From contig JABDQZ010000178.1 in NCBI GenBank assembly GCA_013041975.1, forward strand, positions 1 through 14,510: a DNA stretch of 14,510 bases, written 5' to 3'. Every line of letters starts with the position of its first letter. The stretch's first letter is position 1. The position numbers and the translations under genes are program-made. This DNA comes from Gammaproteobacteria bacterium. GTDB taxonomy: Bacteria; Pseudomonadota; Gammaproteobacteria; Chromatiales; Chromatiaceae. The notes under the pieces are model-generated. The model did not search any database. It was not told the origin of the DNA and worked only from the letters and a program-made list of their open reading frames with translations. This document shows, piece after piece, positions 7,334 to 14,510 of this stretch.

Positions 7334-8208
7334 ATAAACATTTATGCATATTTGGCGAAGTCCTCTTTGATGTGTTTCCTGATGGCAATCAGGTCTTGGG
7401 CGGTGCTCCTTTCAATGTAGCCTGGCATTTGCAGGCATTTGACCAAGCCCCGTTTTTTATCAGCCGTGTTGGTAATGATGCCGAAGGTATCCAGATTCGT
7501 AAAACCATGCTTGACTGGGGTATGGATACCCGTGCCTTGCAAACGGATGATTCTCTGCCAACCGGAAGAGTGCAAATTGAACTTAATGATGGAGAACCAA
7601 GCTACGATATTATTGAGCCCTGTGCCTACGATAATATAAACAATACTTTGGAAATGGATGGCTGTAGCCTGCTCTATCATGGCAGTTTGGCGCTGCGAAA
7701 TAATCCATCAAAAAAAGCGTTTCAGCAATTATTACTCTCAACACCTTCGCTTGTGTTCGTGGATGTAAATCTTAGGCCCCCCTGGTGGAAAAAAGAAACG
7801 GTACTTGAAACGCTTAAACAGGCACACTGGGTTAAGCTCAATACCAGTGAGCTGGATTTGCTCTATCCTTCAGGTAAAGAGATAAAAGAGCGATTATCCA
7901 GTTTCATGAAAGAATACCGCTTACAGGGCATTGTGCTCACTCATGGCGACAAGGGAGCAGAGATACTCACGGTAAATAATGAGCATTTTACTGTTGAGCC
8001 AACTCAAATTACGGAAATACAGGATACGGTTGGTGCCGGCGATGCCTTTTCTTCAATAGTGATTATGGGGTTGAAAAATAACTGGCTTTTATCTGACACT
8101 CTCGAGAGAGCACAACAGTTTGCATCGGCCATAGTGCAAAACCGTGGTGCAATTGTTACCGATAAAAACTTTTACATCGATTTTATGAAAACCTGGAACC
8201 TTGCCTGA
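7330..8208 (+). CDS. Fructokinase, PfkB family
   Basis: PfkB-type sugar kinase, most likely ATP:fructose 6-phosphotransferase. The 292 residues show the N-terminal GGAPFNVAWHLQAF (24-37) and SRVGNDAEG (45-53). The C-terminal signature DTVGAGDAFSS (232-242) carries the catalytic base Asp238. The start ATG overlaps the spp stop in an ATGA, so translation is probably coupled. Between SPP and amylosucrase its role is evident: amylosucrase releases fructose, and this enzyme returns it to the fructose-6-phosphate pool used by SPS. Sugar specificity is inferred from context; the family also includes ribokinase and other sugar kinases. Equivalent genes have been named fruA, frk or scrK, so I leave the symbol open. 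Confidence 0.92.
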   Translation: MNKHLCIFGEVLFDVFPDGNQVLGGAPFNVAWHLQAFDQAPFFISRVGNDAEGIQIRKTMLDWGMDTRALQTDDSLPTGRVQIELNDGEPSYDIIEPCAYDNINNTLEMDGCSLLYHGSLALRNNPSKKAFQQLLLSTPSLVFVDVNLRPPWWKKETVLETLKQAHWVKLNTSELDLLYPSGKEIKERLSSFMKEYRLQGIVLTHGDKGAEILTVNNEHFTVEPTQITEIQDTVGAGDAFSSIVIMGLKNNWLLSDTLERAQQFASAIVQNRGAIVTDKNFYIDFMKTWNLA

Positions 8209-8226
8209 ATTTCGAGATGATTATCT

Positions 8227-10200
8227 ATGTATGAACAAGTTTCTCACTCTCTTTTAAACCAGATTCTTGATGAAATAAAACCCGAGATACGCAAGCGTAA
8301 TCTGTTGCGGTTTTATACACGCCTGGGTGCAAATTTTTATGCCATCCATTCTCTTTTTACTCACCTTTATGGCAAAAGGCCCGATTTTCTTGAGCAAATG
8401 GTCAAGCTTGTTGAAGTTCTGGCCAGTCGCTACATTGAACGTTCAGATGATCTTGAAGAACTGGATATAGAGCGAGAGTTAAACCACAACTGGTTTCTGG
8501 ATCAGAACTGGGTAGCCATGGCCCTGTATGCTGATGGTTTTTCAGAAAATCTGAATGGTCTGAAAAAGCATTGTTCCTATTTTCAGGAATTGGGGATAAA
8601 CATGCTTCACATCATGCCAATGATGAAATGCCCCGAAGGAGCCAGTGATGGTGGCTATGCTATCAGTGACTTCAAGGATATTGATGAACGCTTTGGTTTA
8701 CTGGAAGACCTGAAAGAGCTGGCCGGACATCTTCGTAAGCGAGATATGCTGTTGACACTTGATGTCGTTGTCAATCACACATCGGATCAGCATGAGTGGG
8801 CACAAAAAGCAAAACAGGGGAATAAAAAATACCAGGACTATTACTATACATTTCCAGATCGCGATATTCCCGACATGTTCGAAGAAACCATGCCGGAAAT
8901 TTTTCCTGAAACCTCATCAGGCAACTTTATTTATGATGAAACCATGAATCGTTGGGTGATGGCCGTATTTAATGATTATCAATGGGATCTCAATTACAGC
9001 AATCCGCAAGTGTTTATTGAGATGGTTGACATTATTCTGTTCTGGGCCAACCAGGGAGCAGATATTATTCGACTTGATGCGGTAGCCTTTCTTTGGAAAA
9101 AAATAGGTACCATCAGCCAGAATGAACGGGAAGCACATTTGATTCTGCAGTTGATGAAAGACTGCTGCCAGGTTACAGCCCCTGGTGTTTTATTTATTGC
9201 CGAGGCAATCGTTAATCCGACTGAAATTATTAAATACTTTGGTGAAGATGCCGTCATTGCCAAAGAGTGTGAGATCGCCTACAACGCAACCTTCATGGCG
9301 CTGTTATGGGATAGCGTTGCCACCAAGAACACCAAGCTTCTGACGCAGGGTATCAAAAGCTTGCCCAACAAACTGAATCGAGCTACCTGGCTTAACTATA
9401 TACGTTGCCATGACGATATTGGACTGGGTTTTGACGATGTCGATATTGTAGCCGCTGGTTATGAGCCCATTTCACACCGCCGCTTCCTGCTGGATTACTT
9501 CATCGGACATTATGAAGACTCAATCGCTAAGGGTGTTCCCTTCGGGAGAAATCAGAAAACGGGTGATGCCAGGATTTCCGGTTCTCTGGCTTCACTTGTG
9601 GGCCTCGAAGCAGCAGTGAAACAAAATGATGAGAAAATGATTGATGATTCAGTACAAATCATCCTTCTGTTACATGGCATGATTATGTCGTTTGGTGGAA
9701 TACCGCTGCTATATTACGGTGACGAAATAGGTACGTTAAATGATGATTCATACCTGGAGGATGAAAACAAGGCTAATGATACGCGCTGGATTCATCGTCC
9801 TAAAATCGACTGGCAGAAAGCTGACTTACGTCACCAGCATGGTACAGTCGAGCAACGCATTTTCACGGGCCTGCAAAAACTGATTTCGATCAGGAAGACG
9901 ATCCCGGCTTTTGCTGATTTTAATAACAGGGAACTCATAGAAGTTGAAAATGAGCATCTTTTTGTTTTTATCAGAAATAATCCGGATCGGGATAAAGAGG
10001 AAGTGCTCGTTGTGGCTAACTTTGATGCAAAACCACAACACCTTAACCTTTCAGACCTGGGGAACCGTGCGCATTTTGAATATTCTCAATTAAGAGACCT
10101 GGTTAGTGGTGATACGCCATCAATTTTTAAAGATGAACTCGTTATTCCACCGTATCATTTTTACTGGCTTTCAGACCAATATTCTACGGCTATATTCTAG
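8227..10200 (+). CDS. ams: Amylosucrase (GH13 sucrose-active glucosyltransferase)
   Basis: Uses sucrose to extend an alpha-1,4-glucan and releases fructose; no signal peptide is visible, so it acts inside the cell. The 657 residues are close to the Neisseria enzyme (about 636, from memory). A helical N-terminal domain (to about 95) is followed by the GH13 barrel: LDVVVNHTSDQHEW, the nucleophile Asp284 in IIRLDAVAF, the acid/base Glu326 in LFIAEAIVNP, and His395-Asp396-Asp397 in YIRCHDDIG. The sucrose-pocket pair expected from the Neisseria enzyme (Asp144/Arg509) is present as Asp141 in ASDGGYAIS and Arg520 in NDTRWIHRP. A small C-terminal beta domain ends the protein. It lies 18 bp after the fructokinase gene, last in the operon. 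A sucrose hydrolase of the same subfamily cannot be excluded by motifs alone. Confidence 0.92.
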   Translation: MYEQVSHSLLNQILDEIKPEIRKRNLLRFYTRLGANFYAIHSLFTHLYGKRPDFLEQMVKLVEVLASRYIERSDDLEELDIERELNHNWFLDQNWVAMALYADGFSENLNGLKKHCSYFQELGINMLHIMPMMKCPEGASDGGYAISDFKDIDERFGLLEDLKELAGHLRKRDMLLTLDVVVNHTSDQHEWAQKAKQGNKKYQDYYYTFPDRDIPDMFEETMPEIFPETSSGNFIYDETMNRWVMAVFNDYQWDLNYSNPQVFIEMVDIILFWANQGADIIRLDAVAFLWKKIGTISQNEREAHLILQLMKDCCQVTAPGVLFIAEAIVNPTEIIKYFGEDAVIAKECEIAYNATFMALLWDSVATKNTKLLTQGIKSLPNKLNRATWLNYIRCHDDIGLGFDDVDIVAAGYEPISHRRFLLDYFIGHYEDSIAKGVPFGRNQKTGDARISGSLASLVGLEAAVKQNDEKMIDDSVQIILLLHGMIMSFGGIPLLYYGDEIGTLNDDSYLEDENKANDTRWIHRPKIDWQKADLRHQHGTVEQRIFTGLQKLISIRKTIPAFADFNNRELIEVENEHLFVFIRNNPDRDKEEVLVVANFDAKPQHLNLSDLGNRAHFEYSQLRDLVSGDTPSIFKDELVIPPYHFYWLSDQYSTAIF

Positions 10201-10279
10201 GAACCCTGTCTACTTTAGCGTGTCTGCATTGATAGATTTCCAATTTTTACCGGTGCCGTGTTGGCTGTTGTCCATTAAC
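10201..10279. other. Convergent gap between ams and ppc; imperfect inverted repeat, no clear terminator
   Basis: The two operons meet here tail to tail. The only structure I see is TACCGGTG at 10248-10255 against CACCCGGTA at 10281-10289, with one bulged base and a 25-base loop; its right arm overlaps the ppc stop codon. Neither direction has a good T-tract after it, so it is a weak terminator at best. Confidence 0.3.
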
Positions 10280-13099
10280 TCACCCGGTATTTCTCATTCC
10301 TGCTGCAATAGCATTGATTGAACGCAACAGTGGCGTAAACCAGGTCGATTTTTCCTGTTCTGTTATATCTGACTTTCTGGTGCGATTCAGCAGGGAAAGC
10401 TGGATATAGTTCAAAGGATCAAGATAGGGGTCTCTGCGGCTCAATGAAAGTTGCAGAACCGGGTTGTCGCCAAGAAGGGCTTGATGACCGCCCACTACCG
10501 GAATGTTTTCACAACAGCGCTGGTATTCCTCGTTAATCAGCTTAAAGATACGTTGACCGGTATCCGGGTCTTCACAAAGTGCAGAATATTCCCGGGCGAT
10601 TTCCATTTCAGATTTGAACAGAGCCATTTGTGCATTACTGAGCAGGGTGTTGAAAAAAGGCCATTGATGAAACATTTCCTTGAGCTTTTCTTCATTGTCT
10701 GCGGAGGCGTTGCGAAAGGTTTCCAGTGCCTTGCCCAGGCCATACCATGCTGGCAGCGTCTGTCTTGATTGTGCCCAGCCAAACACCCAGGCGATGGCAC
10801 GTACCGAGGACTTGGAACGATCCCCCTTGGCGCGGTGAGAAGGGCGGGAACCAATATTCAAATGTGATATTTCAGTAACAGGGGTAGCCTCGTAGAAATA
10901 GTCAAGAAAGCCTTCGGTGTTTTCTGTCAAATCACGGAAATGCTTTTCGCCGTCTGCTGCGAGTTGCTGCATAATCTCCAGATACTCGGGAACATCCGGT
11001 TTCTGATCCTGTACCAGATGGGCGCTGGCATTTAAAAGACCGGTAATGCCCATGGTAAGTTCATAGATGGCATTTTCCGTATTGTTGTACTTGTAGGAAA
11101 GGACTTCACCCTGTTCGGTAAACTTGATCTGGCCAGATACGGTGCCGTCAGGCTGAGCCAGAATGGCATCATGTGTCGGGCCACCACCACGTCCGATGGT
11201 ACCACCACGGCCATGAAACATGCGTATCTGTATATCGTGTTTTTTGCCAATATTTGAGACACGCTCCTGGGCGCGGTACAGATTCCATGCGGAAGCAGTA
11301 ATACCTCCATCCTTGGCAGAGTCAGAATATCCAAGCATCACTTCCTGGATGTTGCCACTGCTTTCAAGCAGTTGCCGGTAGGGTTTGTTGGCCAGCAGTT
11401 TTTCCAGTACCGGCTCAATATGTTCGAGATCTTCAATCGTTTCAAACAGCGGAGAAATTTCCAGGCCACAGACCGGGTTATTTTCATCAAAGCTGATCAG
11501 GCCGGCACAACGTGCCAAAAACATCACTTCCATGATGTGACTGGCTGAGTGGGTCATGGAGATAACATATTGACCGAATGAATATCGGCTGACTTCCTTG
11601 CGCATTTCGCGAATAGTGTCGAATACGCGCAAGACATTGATGGTTTCATCAGAAAGTTTGTCACGTGAATAGACAAAGTTTTTATCACTGCTGAATTTAC
11701 CCAGCAGTTGCAGTTTGTCGCTTTCGCTTAACGCTTTATAGTCAATGCTATCCTGCAACGAAGCCATGATGTCAGCGACTGCGGCTGAATGAATGTCTGA
11801 TTCCTGGCGTATATCCAGGCGGTACAGGAAGAAACCAAACGTTTCTGCCAGCCAGATCAGGTCGCGCAATGCTCCCATGGTGGCGCGCTCATCACCATGA
11901 TTGATCAGTGAGTCCCTGATGAGATAGAGATCGCGCAGAAACTCATCATCATTGTCATAGCCTTTGGCGTTTTCAGGTTCTACACCATTGAGCTTGCTTT
12001 CATTAAAGGCAAGATTCATTTCCAGACGTTTCTGCATGATGAACAGTTTGCGTCTGTAAGGTTCGTTCGCAAAAATCTTCTGGTTGGTGTGCGGGATTCC
12101 CTCGTAGAAGTCATCGTCTTCGGACAACTGCTCAATGAAGTCAAGTGTTGGCGAACAGAAACGGTCGGAAAATGTCAGTTCGGAAATCAGTTTGTTGCAA
12201 CGTTTATAATATTCCTTCATTACTGAAAGTGTACCCAGGCGCACAGCCATTTCTGTCACTTCCGGTGTCACGTTTGGATTACCATCACGGTCACCACCTA
12301 TCCAGGATCCAAACCGAATCAGGTTGGGGACATGTATTGGTGGACAGCCCGGTTCACCGCAAAAGGTCTTTGTTATCGCGCTGTTTAAACTGCGATAGAT
12401 CATCGGTACCGCATTAAAGATGGTTTCTTCAAAGAAATGCAGGCCGTGGCGTATCTCCTGTCTGACCTCGGGACGGCTGGCACGGACCTCATCGGTTTTC
12501 CAGAGAATATTCAGCTGATTTTCAAGGTCGGCAATGATGGTCGGTTTGTCATAACCTCGCTGGCGTGGATAATCCAGTTTCTGAGAGGTACGACGAAACT
12601 TTCTTAACTGCCCCATAATGACGCGACGTTTGGCTTCCGTCGGGTGAGCCGTGAATACCGGGATATAAAAACTTTCATCCAGCAGTTTCTGTAACTGCTC
12701 CGGTTTCATGCCGCCTTCCTTAAAGTGTTCCAGCATTTTGGTAAACGAACCTTTCCATGGCTCGGTGCCAAAATCACGAACCAGCCTGTCACGTTGTTTT
12801 TGATGGAAATTGGTTTCGGCAATATTGACCAGTTTGAAATATATGCTGAAGGCACGGATTAAAGGGGTCAGGGTTTCAGCTGACAAGCGATCAATGAAGC
12901 GTTCCAGTTTCTTCTGGTTTTTTTCATCCGGATTCTCACGCAGTGCAATAAAGCCTTTACGCAGCTTTTCGATGACGCGAAAGGTTTCTTCCCCCGCCTG
13001 CTGGTTAACCACCTCACCCAGTAGGTTGCCAAACAGTTTAACGCGGCGTCTTAATTCATTGTCGTGTTTCAGACAATGTTCAGTAAATTGATCTGTCAA
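10280..13099 (-). CDS. ppc: Phosphoenolpyruvate carboxylase
   Basis: Adds bicarbonate to PEP to give oxaloacetate and phosphate, refilling the TCA cycle. The 939 residues (E. coli 883, from memory) contain the full set of landmarks: VFTAHPTEAKRR with catalytic His152, GGDRDGNPNVTPEVT at 268-282, LDIRQES at 428-434, GYSDSAKDGG at 590-599, the mobile loop FHGRGGTIGRGGGP with Arg631, and the C-terminal GMRNTG. By recalled alignment with E. coli, the aspartate/malate site also looks kept (Arg631, Lys829 in ALFKSEME, an arginine in LSRRDPYLDPLN, Asn937), so feedback inhibition is likely. The start is a TTG at 13099-13097, with AAGG (13110-13107) 7 bases upstream; the frame before it is blocked by the neighbouring gene. 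It follows the GlgA-like gene by 9 bp, its ribosome binding site overlapping that gene's TAA stop, so the two are co-transcribed. Confidence 0.97.
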   Translation of the reverse strand: MTDQFTEHCLKHDNELRRRVKLFGNLLGEVVNQQAGEETFRVIEKLRKGFIALRENPDEKNQKKLERFIDRLSAETLTPLIRAFSIYFKLVNIAETNFHQKQRDRLVRDFGTEPWKGSFTKMLEHFKEGGMKPEQLQKLLDESFYIPVFTAHPTEAKRRVIMGQLRKFRRTSQKLDYPRQRGYDKPTIIADLENQLNILWKTDEVRASRPEVRQEIRHGLHFFEETIFNAVPMIYRSLNSAITKTFCGEPGCPPIHVPNLIRFGSWIGGDRDGNPNVTPEVTEMAVRLGTLSVMKEYYKRCNKLISELTFSDRFCSPTLDFIEQLSEDDDFYEGIPHTNQKIFANEPYRRKLFIMQKRLEMNLAFNESKLNGVEPENAKGYDNDDEFLRDLYLIRDSLINHGDERATMGALRDLIWLAETFGFFLYRLDIRQESDIHSAAVADIMASLQDSIDYKALSESDKLQLLGKFSSDKNFVYSRDKLSDETINVLRVFDTIREMRKEVSRYSFGQYVISMTHSASHIMEVMFLARCAGLISFDENNPVCGLEISPLFETIEDLEHIEPVLEKLLANKPYRQLLESSGNIQEVMLGYSDSAKDGGITASAWNLYRAQERVSNIGKKHDIQIRMFHGRGGTIGRGGGPTHDAILAQPDGTVSGQIKFTEQGEVLSYKYNNTENAIYELTMGITGLLNASAHLVQDQKPDVPEYLEIMQQLAADGEKHFRDLTENTEGFLDYFYEATPVTEISHLNIGSRPSHRAKGDRSKSSVRAIAWVFGWAQSRQTLPAWYGLGKALETFRNASADNEEKLKEMFHQWPFFNTLLSNAQMALFKSEMEIAREYSALCEDPDTGQRIFKLINEEYQRCCENIPVVGGHQALLGDNPVLQLSLSRRDPYLDPLNYIQLSLLNRTRKSDITEQEKSTWFTPLLRSINAIAAGMRNTG

Positions 13100-13108
13100 A
13101 GGTTTACC

Positions 13109-14510
13109 TTAAGCTTGCTGATCAGGATTTGAAGCAGGATTATCTATGGCAAATTGATAGCATTCAAGGTATTGATGGGTGAATTCCAGGCGGGCCTGCT
13201 GATTAATGGCGAATTCTTGCATGCAGTTAACTGCCAGTTTTTTCCACCAGGGTCCGCTGCGGCCATGATATTTAACCAGTTTTTCAGCAATGACATACAG
13301 GCTGTCGGTATTGTTATCAGCAAAGAAAAAGCCGGTAGCCTTACCTTTCATCAGGTTTTCGGAAGTGGCTTCAGTCATGAATGGTATGTCTGCTGCCTGC
13401 TTGCTGAGCATGGGAACGGTTCCGTAGCGACAACAGGCCTGTGGCATCAGCTGGGTTATTAGGCCGGACTGTGGAAAGATGACAGCATCACTACCCGCAA
13501 TCATCTGATGTAGCTCTTTCTCGGTAATATTGTTGCATAGGGCTACACGGTTGCTGTGCTGCTGTTTCAGGTTTTCTTCGATGTTACCAGTATGGATTTT
13601 TCGAGTATGCAGTATCAATTGAACGTGTTCGTGCGCTAACAGTTTTTCAATGAATGCCAGCTGCATTTGATCAGTATGGGCTTCATTATCTGCAATGTCG
13701 CCAAAAATGCTGATCAAACAGGCTTTGTCATTTTCTACCAGGCCGTGGCTGTTTTGCAGGCTCTTTTTATTACGGTTTTTCAAGTCAAAAGTACTGGTAT
13801 CGTAGGGTTGGCTGATGAACTTGTCAGTGGATGGATTCCAGCGGCTTTCATCCAGTGCGGGATTAATAACCTTGAGGCGTTCACCGCGGCTGGAAAACGC
13901 ATTAATGTATTCAGAATGGACACCAACAGGGGCTTTGTTCGTCGTCACAACCGCATCGGAATACATCAGGCCAGTTTTCATCGGTGAAAACTGATTATCC
14001 ACCTGGCAATTGTGACTGGTTTTCAGTTCTGATGGCAGTTTAAGACCAGTTAGTTCATCCAGATCGAAATTGTCCTTGTCAGACAGGTGATGGCAACTGA
14101 AAACGGTAGCCGGACGATTCCAGTCCTGGGCTAGCAGGGCAGGGATCAGTCCGGTTTGCCAGTCATTGCAATGCACAATATCCGGTTTCCAGTTCAGTCC
14201 GGCATGATTCAGGGCAATCATGCTGACGGCCTGACTGAACATGGCAAAACGTGACAGGTTGTCTTTACGGCGTTTGCCCTCTATATCGAGGTAAGGGTGG
14301 CCATGGCGGGAAAACAGCGCGGGTGCATCAACCAGGTATATCGGACAGTCAATATCTTTAATATTGCCCATTAACAGTCTTACCGTATCTTCATAGCCGG
14401 CAAATTCCAGGGTAGCTACCGTTTCAACGGGTAAAGCGGCGTTCAATGCCTCGGGATAAGCAGGCAGGATAACGCGAATGTCATGGGACAACTGGCCGAT
14501 AGCCTGGGTC
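13109..14510 (-). CDS. GlgA-like GT5 glycosyltransferase homologue lacking catalytic residues, N-terminus cut by window edge
   Basis: Homologue of bacterial glycogen synthase. The frame is open to the right edge and the extra residues (TQAIGQLSHDIRVILPAYP) continue the family pattern, so TTG 14491 is only the first possible in-window start and the true N-terminus lies outside. Numbered from there, GT5 landmarks are VILPAYP (7-13), IVHCNDWQTGLIPALL (105-120), WNP (218-220), NKKSLQNSHGL (241-251), ACCRYGTVP (352-360) and GKATGFFF (383-390). Aligned by eye with E. coli GlgA, Asp137 and His161 are kept (Asp110, His134), but Arg300, Lys305 and Glu377 become Ile262, Ala267 and Leu344, and the NGVD motif reads NPALD. 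The expected EPCGLTQL is absent. The frame is intact and reads smoothly, so this is a maintained gene, probably without normal ADP-glucose transferase activity. It precedes ppc in an operon. Function unknown. Confidence 0.85.
   Translation of the reverse strand, partial: TQAIGQLSHDIRVILPAYPEALNAALPVETVATLEFAGYEDTVRLLMGNIKDIDCPIYLVDAPALFSRHGHPYLDIEGKRRKDNLSRFAMFSQAVSMIALNHAGLNWKPDIVHCNDWQTGLIPALLAQDWNRPATVFSCHHLSDKDNFDLDELTGLKLPSELKTSHNCQVDNQFSPMKTGLMYSDAVVTTNKAPVGVHSEYINAFSSRGERLKVINPALDESRWNPSTDKFISQPYDTSTFDLKNRNKKSLQNSHGLVENDKACLISIFGDIADNEAHTDQMQLAFIEKLLAHEHVQLILHTRKIHTGNIEENLKQQHSNRVALCNNITEKELHQMIAGSDAVIFPQSGLITQLMPQACCRYGTVPMLSKQAADIPFMTEATSENLMKGKATGFFFADNNTDSLYVIAEKLVKYHGRSGPWWKKLAVNCMQEFAINQQARLEFTHQYLECYQFAIDNPASNPDQQA

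Noticed and set aside
12145..12417. Plus-strand open frames opposite ppc (also 10451-10768 and 12810-13091)
   Set aside because: All lie inside the ppc coding sequence, whose motifs are continuous through these regions.
13667..13987. Plus-strand open frames opposite the GlgA-like gene (also 13154-13462)
   Set aside because: Shadows: the minus-strand frame keeps GT5 landmarks on both sides and within these stretches.
13109..14510. Treating the GlgA-like gene as a pseudogene
   Set aside because: No frameshift or internal stop over 1.4 kb, many GT5 landmarks are kept, and it is positioned to be translated ahead of ppc; loss is limited to particular residues.

Overview
The window reads as chromosomal DNA of a gammaproteobacterium. 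The evidence is the PEP synthase with its DUF299-type regulator, an E. coli-type PEP carboxylase, and a sucrose gene set (sps-spp-fructokinase-amylosucrase). From memory, that set has the order described in halophilic and haloalkaliphilic methylotrophs such as Methylomicrobium alcaliphilum. Base composition looks even throughout. I see no rRNA, tRNA, insertion sequence, phage gene or CRISPR array. The exact genus cannot be decided from the sequence.

Layout. (1) Bases 1-726, minus strand: a LysR-type regulator, cut by the left edge. (2) Bases 727-882 (to 957 if the proposed ppsR start is right): a divergent AT-rich intergenic region carrying a perfect 20-bp palindrome. (3) Bases 883-4190, plus strand: ppsR and ppsA, 26 bp apart. 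(4) Bases 4191-4326: a gap with a tiny ORF behind a strong ribosome binding site, a possible promoter and a dyad ending 3 bp before the next start codon. (5) Bases 4327-10200, plus strand: a tight operon of sucrose-phosphate synthase, sucrose-phosphate phosphatase (8-bp overlap), PfkB fructokinase (4-bp ATGA overlap) and amylosucrase (18-bp gap). (6) Bases 10201-10279: a convergent junction without a convincing terminator. (7) Bases 10280-14510, minus strand: a glycogen-synthase-like GT5 gene, cut by the right edge, followed 9 bp later by ppc.

How the genes fit together. PpsA makes PEP from pyruvate for gluconeogenesis and PpsR switches it on and off. SPS and SPP turn UDP-glucose and fructose-6-phosphate into sucrose. 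Amylosucrase can spend sucrose on an alpha-1,4-glucan and release fructose, which the fructokinase returns to fructose-6-phosphate. PPC drains PEP to oxaloacetate. The window therefore groups the PEP branch point with sucrose synthesis and turnover. Sucrose is likely an osmolyte and carbon reserve, but that is inference.

The most unusual points are four. The GT5 gene co-transcribed with ppc has lost three residues that are catalytic in E. coli GlgA. The best-placed start for ppsR is an ATC codon. The C-terminal HAD domain of SPS is only partly degenerate and sits beside its active paralogue. Dyad elements lie in front of both plus-strand operons.
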